64,000 nt of DNA from Ziziphus jujuba. Its lineage: Eukaryota > Streptophyta > Magnoliopsida > Rosales > Rhamnaceae. Every line of letters starts with the position of its first letter. Within the stretch, counting starts at the first letter, position 1. Under the pieces are notes generated by a model. The model had not been told where the DNA came from, made no database searches, and was given only the letters and a program-made list of their open reading frames with translations. The DNA lies in assembly GCF_031755915.1 (NCBI RefSeq), contig NC_083387.1, positions 11,119,001 through 11,183,000 of the forward strand. The letters run 5' to 3'. A program made the position numbers and the translations under genes. Shown one piece after another: positions 48,056-59,689 of this stretch.

Positions 48056-50985
48056 CATTGTCTGGTATTTAATTGTCTAGTGCTTGCTCATTGGCAGGCT
48101 TTTATTTGTTAGAACTGTCACTGAGTTCATTTATACATGGGAAAATTTTGGGGGTTGGGGGGAAGAAGAAAAGAAAGAGTCCTTCAAATTTTTTGTATGG
48201 AACATTATCTCCTATCATTTATTTTTCTCATAAAGCAACAAAGCCTTAATCGTGCTCATATTTTTGTCTTTATTTTATCGTTAGTAACTATCAAGAAGTT
48301 TACTGATAGGATGTTTTCTAATTTGCAATTATTTACAGTTTTCTTTGCTGCTCAAGCACATGCTCCACAAGGGTCAAGCAGGAAAATAAGTATTCCAAAT
48401 GGCAAGGTACTCAATCATATATTGCTGCTTCCCAATCTTTGTAAGAAAATAAGTATTATTCTTAGCGTAATACTGATAAAGTTTATCTGTGATTTTAGGT
48501 TGGGTTGATTATTGGTAAAGGGGGAGAAACAATAAAATACCTACAACATCAATCAGGAGCAAAAATTCAGATAACCAAGGACTCAGAAGCTGATCCTTAT
48601 TCACTGACAAGAGATGTGGAATTAACGGGTACATCAGAGCAGATTAGTAGAGCAGAACAGCTTATCAATGATGTTATAACACAGGTACAGTGATGTCTTA
48701 CGTATGTTTGTTTGATGAACCAAAAACTTGTTCTCTAATTGTTCATCATGATATTGCTGGAACAGACAGATGCTGGGGGCTCTGCTTCATCTGCAAACCA
48801 TGGATTCAGCTCTGTTCAATCTGGAGCAGAGCAGTTTATCATGAAAGTTCCTAACAACAAGGTAAATAATAAATATGTTGATTACTCTTCTCCTTTTATA
48901 AAGCTAAGACTAACAAATATAATTTACACTGGTATTTGTAGGTTGCTTTGCTCATTGGCAAGGGAGGAGAGACTATAAGAAATATGCAGAGCAAGTCTGG
49001 GGCTCGTATCCAGGTCTGTAGTTTAAGGCAATAAAAAGAAAAAAAATAAAAAAAAATTGGGTCCTTCAGCTTCTTTCAATCACATGTTATTTATGGATGC
49101 AAATTATAGAAAACGTTGGTAATAAAGTTGAATTGTGTATTAGGTTATTTTGGTTGTATAAATTCCTTTTATCCTCATTAGGATGCATAAATTGTTGCAC
49201 ATACCTACTTTAATGCCCAAGTTTTAACTTGGATAGCCTTTTTCATTTGAACATTCTGAAACAGTTTGGAAACTCCTAAAATGTTACTCACATAGCATTG
49301 ATGGTGGGCTTCTTTTTTTTATTATAGATCTAAAATTACCTGGACACATGCTCATATACTCGTCGACTTGTCAAATTTATGCCATTTATTTTGTTTTATG
49401 TATGCTAAGAATTTCTCTAATCTATTGTGGCATATATGATACACTTCTCTTTTGCCAGATTGTACCATTGCACCTTCCTCCTGGTGATACATCAACAGAG
49501 AGAAATGTGCATATAGATGGACAGAAAGAGCAAATTGATGCAGCCAAAGAATTGGTCAATGAAGTAATTAGTGGGGTGAGTTCATATCGATCTACTGCAA
49601 GCTTTATTGATATCCAGCCATTATTTGTTCTTGTGAGCTTTCTAAAGTTCAACACTGTGATAAAGCAGTGGGACTGTTGTTATTTCAGACCTTTCTCTGT
49701 TTATATTTTATATTATGATCGATACCTTTTATGTTGTATTGTGTTTCAATTCTGGAAAACCAAACTTTGAACTTTAATTTATGCGAAAGCAGCATATATT
49801 TTTCTAGCATTGATGATTAAAAATATATAGGAGGTCATGTTTTTCTGTCTTTATGGTATTAAATAAATAAGAGTTTTATAATGTCATAGCATGTTAAAAT
49901 TTGGCTCCTGATCGTTTCCTTATTTAGTCCTGATCTGGTTAACAGCACTACAACAAACAGGGGAAAACTTTTAAGCGAATAATTGCATTAGGCACATGAA
50001 TTGAACCCATGGGATACAATTGCTTCATAACTAATATTTTATATTATTTCATTTCCTGCAGAAACGTTTAGTGAATGCGTCTGGTGGAAATAGCTATGTG
50101 CAACCTGCTTACACCCCTCCTGCTAATTGGGGCACTCAAGTACAACCTCCAATGCAGCAGCAACAGCCTCAATATGATTACACTCAGTCTGGAAGTTATA
50201 TTACACCTCCTGCGTCTGCCTCATACTATAGTGGCTATCCTACCCAAGTAGCAGGTTGGGATCAGGCAAACCAATCAACCGTCTCCCAGCCACCTCAGCA
50301 AAGCACTGGATATGGGTACTATGGTCAACAAGATGGTTACTATGGTCAACAAGCTCAGTTAGGTTCAACTCCACAAAATCCTGATTACAGCTACAATCAA
50401 ACACTACCCAACTATAGTTACGATCAGAGCTACTCTCATCAGTCAGCGAATTATGGGCATAATATCCCAAGTCAAGCTGCAGTACTTGATCAACCAAAAC
50501 AAAACCATTCCTTAGGATATGGACCACCCCCGGTGCCATCAAACCTGAATGGAACTTCTTTCTCTCAAACTGCTCAGCAATCACCTGGTGCTCATCATCA
50601 TGCTCATAGCCAGCCAATGGCTAATCCTCAGGCTGGGTACTGGACTTACCCAAACAGCACAAACCAACCTCCATCTCAAGCTTATAATCAAACGGGTTAC
50701 TTCCAACCAAGTTATGGTGGGGACCAGCAAGCCCAGGTCCCTCCAGCATCGCAGTCAGAGTATGGAGAAGGTGGGTATCCTTTTCAGTCAGCCCCTGAAC
50801 CTGCACCAGCCAGTTATGTCCAAGAGACACAGCATCCTGATCATGAAGAGCCGCAGCTGGAGCAACAAAGCAATAGGCTTGATGATACCTACCCGAGGGC
50901 TACTGGAGATCAAAAAACTTCTGATGGGAATTTGGTCGAAGGCTCTGCACCTGTTGTGCAGGAAACTCGCAGTTCTCCAAGCTGA
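46982..50985 (+). CDS. Two-KH-domain RNA-binding protein (FUBP-like)
   Basis: Seven exons (46982-47225, 48339-48406, 48499-48684, 48766-48861, 48942-49013, 49459-49575, 50062-50985) join to 568 residues. The N-terminus is acidic and has a bipartite-type basic patch (SKRPRL) suited to nuclear import. KH domain 1 starts near residue 105 (GLIIGKGGETIKYLQ). KH domain 2 starts near residue 199 (ALLIGKGGETIRNMQ), and both keep the GKGG nucleic-acid-binding loop. The last 300 residues, one exon, are a Gln/Tyr/Pro/Ser-rich low-complexity tail with repeated YYGQQ and YNQ-type motifs, prion-like in composition. The architecture matches plant KH proteins related to animal FUSE-binding proteins, which bind single-stranded RNA or DNA. 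The specific target is unknown. Confidence 0.85.
47985..48055. repeat. (CTT)n followed by a 45-base T run
   Basis: In intron 1 of the KH gene. A (CTT)n run leads into an uninterrupted 45-base T homopolymer at 48011-48055. The true length is likely to be uncertain in any assembly. Confidence 0.85.
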
Positions 50986-52350
50986 AGTTGGAGCTAGAAG
51001 AGGGTGTATTCTTACTCTTAATTGTCCGACCTCATTTTGTTTTTCTGTGATTGGTTTTTATTTCATAATGCTTTCATATACCGTCTTTGTTGTCCAAAGC
51101 CTTTCATACATACATAGTTCTGACATCTCATTTTCTGTTAAGATATTATTTGAAAGCAAGCATCAGCACCTGGTTGAAGAAATTCAATAAGCTTTTAAGT
51201 TTTATGTCGGTACATTTAATTATTTAAAGCGTTAATTGAGAAACTATCAAACTTTTTTCCCAAATTCATTTTATTTCTTTTAACCGTGTAGTGAGTTATT
51301 AATTTACGGCATCATTTGGGAAGGACTATGATGTAAAAGATTTGAGATTTATAACGTTTTCCTATTTTTGTTACTCGTAAAGTTGTAATTCCTACATCTC
51401 TTTCATCTATCGTTGGCATTGTGCCAGGTAAGCCCAAAAAAAAGAAAAGGGTTAGGTATCATTTTATATTTGTTGGATTTGGATCTCTTCGTTCATATTG
51501 AAACGGAGGACTTAAAATTTTCAAATTGGCTCAACCATATGATACAGTTTATTTGGAAAAATTATGAGCTATTGGATTCTTTGTTCCCCCCGCGCCCTTA
51601 AAATAATAACACAATCAGAAAGAGGAGGAGGAGATGATAGTTGAAGACTTTTTTTTTTATATACTTTCATTAAAAAATTACAATAATTCTCTCATCCAAT
51701 ATTTTAAATCCATGATCTACTGTATACAAATATGAATAACTTATCAATTAAATCAATTTTATTTGCTAAAAACTGCCAAAAAAAAATCTATATAAATAAA
51801 ATTTCAAATTTTCTTTTTCCTACTAATAAGATTTACATATGATTGAGCAAATTAGATTTTGCTCATAATTAATTACTTTGTTGATTTTTCTAAATTTTGT
51901 TTCAGTTTATGTTGCAGAGGCAGAGGCCCTATACTTTGGAACAAGAGCAGAAGCATAATAATAATAATAAACTTAAAAAAAAAATTGGAAAAAAGAAAAG
52001 GTAGTCTTATAAATTAAGATGGAGATGCAGTTAGAAAATGTGATCAGCTTTATGTTACAATTATGTTTATTTTGTTACAAGCAGGTAACACTACATAAAA
52101 TGCCACTTGAAAGTGGCAGAACAAAAGCATAAAACCAAATGCTGAAAGACAAACTGGAAGGCTAAAAGGCAAGGATTCTCAACCGATCAACAATTCCAAA
52201 CCAGCAAAATCCACCATTACAATGAAATGGAAAAGCCCTTTTACTCCACTTTCATGTCTAGACTAAGGAGGGAGGATGATATTAAATTTCATTTTCAAAG
52301 CCAGTACTGGCTTACAGAGTCGTCCTTCTTCCATAACAGCATTGTCACAA
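50986..52350. other. Convergent intergenic region
   Basis: The KH gene (plus) and the SnRK2 gene (minus) point at each other here, so this holds both 3' UTRs. AT-rich, with an (ATA)n run near 51957-51970. No independent gene seen. Confidence 0.5.
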
Positions 52351-55300
52351 TTACATTGCATAGACTATTTCTCCACTACTATCGATATCCAGGTCAGGAT
52401 CCGACTCCAGATCTTCTTCCATGTCATCGTCAATGTCTAGACTGCCATTCAGATACTGGTTGATACTATGAGCACCAGCTGCAGGTAAAGTAGCTTCAGA
52501 AATTATCTGCATTATTTCATCAATGCTTTGCATGGGTTGATCAGACTCTTCGAATTGGTTCATTGTATTTTCATCCATAAGATCTGCTGGAAGGTCCTTT
52601 AGAAACCACTCATGATTCCTAATCTCAGGAATGGATATCCTCTGTTGAACAGTTTTATTAAAGATACTCAAATTAGAAGAAGATCAAATTCTTCTGTATA
52701 AACCCACTCAGATAAGGGAAAGCAAGCTGTAAAGTGGAAATACATCATAGACAAAGCAGATAAATACATGGTGAAACAAATCCTCCCCCACCCTCCTTTC
52801 CATAGAAAGCCACAGAGACAGAGAGGGAGAGAATGTACAGCAGATAAAAAACAAATTACAACTGAAACAGAAACAACATACAACTAGACAAAATTCTCCA
52901 TTCAATTTCAACATCAAATATAATTTAAAAGCAGAGAAAGCAATGGGGATGGCCCAACTCCTACAAATACACAATATAAATTCTCCATATTTTACTCAAT
53001 TAGCAATGTGGTAATGCCACAGAGATACATTGCCGGACAATGATCACTGCTAAATGAAGTGAAAAAATAGCAACATAGGTAGAACAACCGTCAAAGACCT
53101 GGTGAACATAGCAACAATATTAACCAACAAACTGAGGAAGAAGCATTGTTGTAATGACAAACCGAGGCAGAAGCATTGTTGTAATGTTTGTTCTTTTTGG
53201 AATACAATGCAAGAGTCAATCATATAAATAATGAACAATGGCATGAATATTTCTTGTCATCCAAGAATTGTATATGGATCAAAACAAACCAAATTTTCAT
53301 ATACACAATTTGGCTTACCTTTGCAGGGTCAGCTACAAAAATCCTTGAGATCAGATGGCGGCACTCTGGAGATATATGAACATAGTCGGGAATTGAGTAC
53401 TGGACATTCAAGATGCGCTGCAAGATTCATATATCGATTTAGCTCAGCAGTGCAATGAAGTAGAATACTCGATACTGAAAAGGTGAAAATTTTACATGGA
53501 TTGTTTTGCGGAAGTTCTTAGGCTCCTCTGGGTCCTCAAAAGGGTATGCACCCACCAACATTACATATAAGGTTACACCACAAGACCACACATCTGCAAT
53601 CTGATTGGCATATCAAATTTGCAAAGTATCATTGTCATGTACTGAATTTATCAGCATGCATGAGCATGGACTAACAAACTACACCTTACAGTTGTGTCAA
53701 AGCAAATAATATTCATTTCTATAGTTGACCCATGAAAGCAGCCAGCCCTCGTGTGGCAAATTCTGATCAATTCATTAATAGAACATGCTTCTGATATAAT
53801 TTGCAGCAGGGAATAGTTCTATACTTGAGCCTCATAAGCTATAGCTGTATTAGCAGTGTAGGCTTGGTTGATAACTTAACACCATAGATGTGTTAGAGGG
53901 TTACAGATAATTGAGTTCTGTAAATCATCCAGAATCTCCTTATAAACTACCCAAAACAAAAAGCTAGAAAAGAAAAATGAAAAAAGGGAGTTATAGCTTA
54001 AAGAAAGACAAAACTTAATCTATTGGCACTATAGCTGGTACAATTTTTTGCTCATTCCAGATGCTAGCAGCAAGGCACCCAAGATCATGGCTTTTGAAAG
54101 TGCAAAGGAACCTAGTTAAAACCATAATACACGTTGGAAGCGCTTACCTTGGCTTGAGAGTTGATATTCACACTATATGTTATAAAATTAAATGAAGAAT
54201 ACTTACCCAATAATTGCAGGATGCTGACAACATTTTAAGGCCACATAAACAACTTAACAGTATATAAGTGAGATAAAGATTTTGACTACACAATTTTAGT
54301 TAAACTAATAATATGAAATAAATTATGAATGATTACATTCAGGAATAAGTATAGGATACCTTTCAGGAATAAGTATAGGATACCTTTACAATAAATACAG
54401 GAAAGCAATCATTATTAAACAAGACTATATGATGTGTTTTTTGTGCAAAATCTAAAGCAGATTGCTTCAAGCAGATCAAATATTACCTTGCCGTCATATT
54501 CTTTTTTAAGCAAAACTTCCGGAGCAATATATGCAGGGGTGCCAACAGTTGATTTGGGTTGTGAGTGCAGCACTGAGGACTGAAAATCAAAGACACAGAC
54601 AAATTACAAGGATTCTAAAGCAGCACAGAATGCCGGATGGCACAATTGAAGAAAAAAGAATCCAAGTAGATTATATTACCAGATAAAAGCAGAGAAATTC
54701 CAAAAAAATGCTGTTACTTACTAGAAGAGAAAATATACAACAAATTTCCATTAGCATGCATATATGCATTCACCAACCATTTCATTTAACGAATAATGTT
54801 TGGTTTCATGCATATATACAACAAATACAGAGATTTAACCATATGAGAAAATATACAACAAATAATGTTTGGTTTCATGCATATATAAGAGACTTAGCCA
54901 TAAGCAAATGTAGACCTCCAAAAGATAAAAGAAAAAAATGAAGAACAGCTAGTACCTTAGAGTATCCAAAGTCACAAATCTTCAAGCGTGGCGCTGGACT
55001 TCCATCCAACAATGTATTCTCCAATTTCAGATCACGATGACATACTTGCTTCATGGAAAAATGCAGCACAAGAAGTCCATGGGATGTTGTTTACTGTGTA
55101 ATAAGACAACATGAATAAAGATGGAAGACATATTTAACATACCATGGAATGACAGTAGCTGACTCCTGATATAAGCTGTTGGAAGAAGAAGCGTGCCTAC
55201 AGCAAAAGACAATGTACATTAGAAGTAAGTCAGGGCTTCCACTGAAAACAAAAAGGATGCATCAGATAAGAACCTCCTCCTCGCTGAACCTTCCAGCATT

Positions 55301-56205
55301 GCATATCCGCTCGAAGAGTTCTCCTCCAGATGCATATTCCATCACAATAGCTAGATGGGTTGGTGTTAATATGACCTACAGTTCATTGTAAAACCACTGA
55401 ATTGAAAGATTCCCATAAGATAATGCAAAATAACATGAGAAACGAATATACCTCTTTGAAGCGGACAATATTGGGATGCCTCAGTGACCTGTGATTTATA
55501 ATTTCTCTTTGTACATTTTCATCTATCTGTTACACACAATTTGATTGTAAAGCAAATCAATAGTGAACAGAGCTCCGAATGCATGAGTAATCATGAAAAA
55601 TGATTGTAACTTCAAATTTTATTCACATCCATCCCAAACACTTCTTATCTAGAAAGTCAAACCTTTAGAGTGATTAAAATAAATACATCAGGCAGGGAAC
55701 ATTTAGAAAATAAAATGAAGCTGCATTAAAAAAAAATACTCTCTAAATTGATTATTTGGGTCCCATGACCATGAGAACATAAAGGTCCACTCGTTAATTT
55801 TGATCAGAAAAACAAGACACGTTCCTTGACTAGAAACTTTTTTATTTTATTATTATTATTATTTTTTTTTTTTTTTCTTTCCTTGAGTTACTTGGTGCCC
55901 AAACAGGATCTTCCTGCTCCCATTAGATTGTCAATTCTTATTTAGTTATTTATATGTTTTTGATATTTTCAACTTCCCAGTTTCTTTATTAACAAAAATG
56001 TTGGGAATTGAAAACGTACTATTGTTGGCATTTAATTTCAATTTTAGCCCCAAAGTAAAACTAAGATAAAAAGAATAACATAGACAATTTTATTTGCTTA
56101 TTCAGGAAAATGCAATTTCCACTGTCATTTTCTGACCAATATTGAAAACCGACAAGGGCTTTAAGTTCATCAAATTCCAGTCACACCGACAATTTAACTT
56201 CACGT

Positions 56206-56249
<44 letters not shown>

Positions 56250-56867
56250 TGAATAAAATAATATCAAAATGCCATCAATCCTTGCACGCAGGGTCCTAGA
56301 AAACGACTAATAAAAACCACAGAAAAACATTGGAAGTAAACTAAGTTCCAAACAAAAACACCTATTATGTCACTAGAACTGAAAAACCCCTTAATCCCCA
56401 AGCGCCAGTAAACCAACGAAGCAATGGACCAGCACACTTCACACTTCACAAATCACCAAAAACTACTTCCTCAGAGACCCATTGTCATAACTTTCCTAAA
56501 ATATCAACGAAAACGAAGTGATAAGCAGTTCATTTAAAAATATATCAATCCTCAAAGTCCCAAAAAAAGCCCATAAAAATACCCAATTTTAGCAAAAGAA
56601 CAAAACAAGCAAATTCTAATGTTAAAGCCAAATACCCACCAACTAAAAACAGCTGAGAAAAATGCAAAGCAAAGCAATTTAGACACTAACCTTCTCACCT
56701 CTCTCGATGTACTTGACGGCAACAAGCTCTTCCGTCTGCTTGTCCCTCATCAGCCTAGCCACTCCAAAATTGCCAGACCCAATATCTCTTACAAGCTCAT
56801 ACCGATCGCTGTCGTGCATGATCGGCAAGTCCATGCCCGGTCCGACCGTGATCGCCGACCGATCCAT
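52351..56867 (-). CDS. SNRK2.6: SnRK2.6/OST1-type serine/threonine kinase
   Basis: Nine minus-strand exons (56691-56867, 55452-55526, 55274-55375, 55143-55196, 54956-55048, 54487-54579, 53496-53600, 53319-53417, 52351-52641) join to 362 residues, the same length as Arabidopsis OST1. The kinase domain has GSGNFG at residues 30-35, the ATP lysine at 52, HRDLKLEN at 140-147 and DFG at 162-164. The activation loop contains [12 protein letters not shown], with the phosphorylated serine at about 177. The C-terminus keeps the SnRK2 box and the acidic ABA box ending [12 protein letters not shown], which binds PP2C phosphatases. KTIH rather than KTIQ and the [15 protein letters not shown] start favour SnRK2.6 over 2.2/2.3. 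It phosphorylates ion channels and bZIP factors in ABA and drought signalling. Intron 1 is long (about 1.16 kb) and has a GA repeat at 56203-56245. Confidence 0.93.
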
Positions 56868-57062
56868 CTTCTTTCTCTCCACAAACAGTTCCACCCAAAA
56901 ATAACAAAAACAAACCCAGTACTTGTACAAAGCTCAGGTATCAGAAAACTCTGAAACTCACATTATACATAAGAAACAGAAAAGAAGGGGCAAAAATGGC
57001 TACGAGCAAAAGACCCACGTCGAGATCGACCCAGATAACCGAAGTTGATGACCGGGGGGTTA

Positions 57063-57069
57063 ACGTGGC
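57063..57069 (+). promoter_or_regulatory. ABRE-like ACGTGGC in the SnRK2.6 upstream region
   Basis: ACGTGGC, the core ABA-responsive element, lies about 200 bases upstream of the kinase ATG. A second ACGT core (cccacgtcg) is at 57014-57022. This would fit ABA feedback on the gene but is short enough to occur by chance. Confidence 0.35.
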
Positions 57070-57216
57070 GCAACGAGAACCACTTGATTATAAATAGAGT
57101 AGAGAAAAAAAATCAAAAAAGAGAGCTTGGGTGGGTGAAGAAAAGAAAGTGAAAGATGGGTTAGAGTCCGTGAAGCTCCACCGAATCAGAAAAAATGGAG
57201 CTTTTGTTTTTCTTTC

Positions 57217-57226
57217 TTTTTTTTTT

Positions 57227-57257
<31 letters not shown>

Positions 57258-57263
57258 GGGGGG
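57217..57263. repeat. T20-G27 homopolymer junction
   Basis: A 20-base T run passes directly into a 27-base G run. The apparent ORF here (57195-57713) is an artefact of poly-Phe and poly-Gly codons. Such long G runs are rare in plant DNA. Confidence 0.85.
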
Positions 57264-58606
57264 TTTCCAGATTCTTTATTTAATATCCAAATTTGTCAGC
57301 TTTTGATGATAGAGAAAGAAGAAAAACTTGAAGTTGCAGAGTCGGTGACACTGCTCGTGAACCCTACCGTCTTCTCTTTCTCTCTCACTGTGTGTGTGTG
57401 TGTGTGTGTGTCCACACGCTTTTTTTCTGTAATGAGTGTGGTGTTCTGGTTTTATCCAAAAACCGAAACCAAAAACACCTTTTTGGGGAAAAGCTTTCGA
57501 AGATTTTTAATCCACTGCCCAACTCGTTGGATTTGGACATTGCAATCATCTATTTATCGTCTCAAATTCAGTGAAAATTCAATTCCCCTAATTACATTTT
57601 TGTCCCTACCCTCTTACATTTTTTCCCAGCCACTCCCTGCCTCTCTCTCTCTCTTCAAATGTTACGTGTATTTATTATTATTTTTTTTTTTATGTAAATT
57701 TGTTAGGGGGTAATCCCCTAAACTGCATTACTTTTTGCTTCTCCGACTTATTATCTTTCTATTAATTTAATATAATTATACAATTTTTTCAATAAAGTTA
57801 ATAAATTGAATCATGCATACTGTCCGAAATAAATTAAAATAATATCAAAACAGAATTATAGTAATTCATATGTTTAATTTTATTAAATTTATCTGCCAAA
57901 TTGCAGTTGTAATACGCGAGGAGAACTTTTACAAGTAGGAGGCAAAGCATAAAAAGTTGTATGGATGAAAGGGGATAAAATGTAGTTATCCCTATTTTTA
58001 AATATATATTATAATTTTTTTCTTTTATTTTCATGTTATGACTATTTTTATTTATTGATTTTTGCTTTTAATAAAAAATAAACAATTCAAAATTTTCTTA
58101 TTGAATATATATTTCATTTGAATCTAGTATTCTACTTTGAAGATTAGATAGGAACGACTTACTATATTTATTTCATAGCTAATATCTTATCTAATGTACA
58201 GAATGACATATATAACATACATGCATAAGACAGCATAAGGTTTTTTGTTTATGAATTTTTTTCTCCTCAAAATTTTTTGGTGATTGCTCTTTGAAAAAAT
58301 AAATTAGATATCTAAAGGGTAAGATTCCCTTTTTAAAATTTTCCAATCAAAACCTAACTACTATTTTATCATCATAGGAAGTTTGGGATAGAACCAAAAT
58401 TTTATTTTTCTATTTCACAAAAGTTTGATTACATATAATTTTGATAATCTAATCCATATATTATATATAATTGGACTTTAAGTATCGAACTAATAATTTA
58501 TGAACATTTGAATATAACTATATTCAAAAGAATTAGCCATACAGGTTAATATAGGTTAATATAGCTGGTAAGGGGAGGTACTACTCAAAACCCCAAGACT
58601 CTATAT
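57264..58606. other. Intergenic, promoter-distal to SnRK2.6
   Basis: A (GT)n run at 57391-57412, a CT run near 57640-57655, then increasingly AT-rich DNA without coding signal. No gene seen. Confidence 0.5.
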
Positions 58607-58897
58607 AAAAATAGGAATAACTATTTATACTAATAAAAAATGAAGAAAGAATTGAAAATTTTTATTTATATGTTGGATAAAAATATTAACTTAAAATCAA
58701 TATTTAGCCTTTATAAATATTTTTTTTAAAAATGTTCAAATTTTGTAAAAATTAATTAAAAATTAAATTTTATATTTATTTATATATTTTAATATATGAT
58801 AATAAATGTAAATTTAAATATGATAGTAATATTTAGCATATTAAAACATAGGAATAGGAATTTAAAAGTTTTAAAAAAGAATTGTTATTCTTTTCCG
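58607..58897. mobile_element. MITE-like repeat, copy 2
   Basis: Second copy of the unit at 20209-20512, same orientation. It begins ggaataactattt and ends aattgttattc, giving short inverted ends. Its right end abuts the copia LTR within a few bases. Confidence 0.6.
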
Positions 58898-58903
58898 AGA
58901 CTT

Positions 58904-59549
58904 GTGTGATACCACAGCATCCTTAAGACGATTTTCACTTCACCGGTGCAGATAATTCTGTGACGCTCATCTTCCAGGATACAATGGATTCTTAAAACCT
59001 TAGACAAAGCACCACCAACGTCTCACTCTTCGAACTGTCGGTACCTAAGCTTTACCACTCTATGCAACCCAACATTTCCTCACAAGTTTTCTCTCTCAAT
59101 GCTCAAGGAACTCAAAAACCTATATATTTTCTTATTCCAAAAATGAAATTTTGATCAAACCAAACTCATCATGAATCCCCATTAGTACACTTTAATACCC
59201 ATTAAAGACAAATCATTTAATTATCTTTAATACAAAAATGTTACATTCTCTTACATGAAGGATTTGACTACTAAGGACAATACAAGACTCTGGTGGTAAA
59301 GCTCTACGATTGGAACCTCCATAGAATAGGTAGATGTTACTCTTTAAACATTCCCTTGTGAAACTATATTTACTCTACTAACTGATGGTAGATACAATAT
59401 CTTTGAACCATTTCGTCGTTTATGTGAATAATTATATAATTCACAAATGATTCCTTCCTAGTATACTTCGGTTTTCATTGTTGTGTTCACTTTGGTTTTG
59501 AACACTTTCCTGGTTTTGTGAGAATTTTTAGAGAATTGCGCCCTTAACA
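58904..59549 (-). repeat. Probable 3' LTR of the Ty1/copia element
   Basis: On the minus strand, a purine-rich stretch (cttcaaggagaat) is followed by tgttaaggg at 59549. The sequence runs to atcacaca at 58904, giving a TGT...ACA-ended block of about 646 bases directly after the RNase H region. The matching 5' LTR would be outside the window, so the limits are inferred. Confidence 0.5.
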
Positions 59550-59689
59550 ATTCTCCTTGAAGCGGCCACTCTACTCTCTCACATAGGTGATCCCTATTTC
59601 AGATTGTAATTAGCATGACTATGTAAAATTTACCAAACACACACATATAAAAATCTTAAAAGCATACTTTATGTTTAACTTTCATCTAC

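Noticed and set aside
50240..51190. Long alternative-frame ORFs over the last KH-protein exon
   Set aside because: Low-complexity Gln/Tyr/Pro codons leave other frames open; the called frame joins in phase with the KH exons.
52668..53244. Minus-strand ORFs between SnRK2 exons
   Set aside because: They fall wholly in the last intron of the kinase gene and show no family motif.
57195..57713. 172-codon frame with poly-Phe and poly-Gly
   Set aside because: Product of T20-G27, GT and CT repeats.
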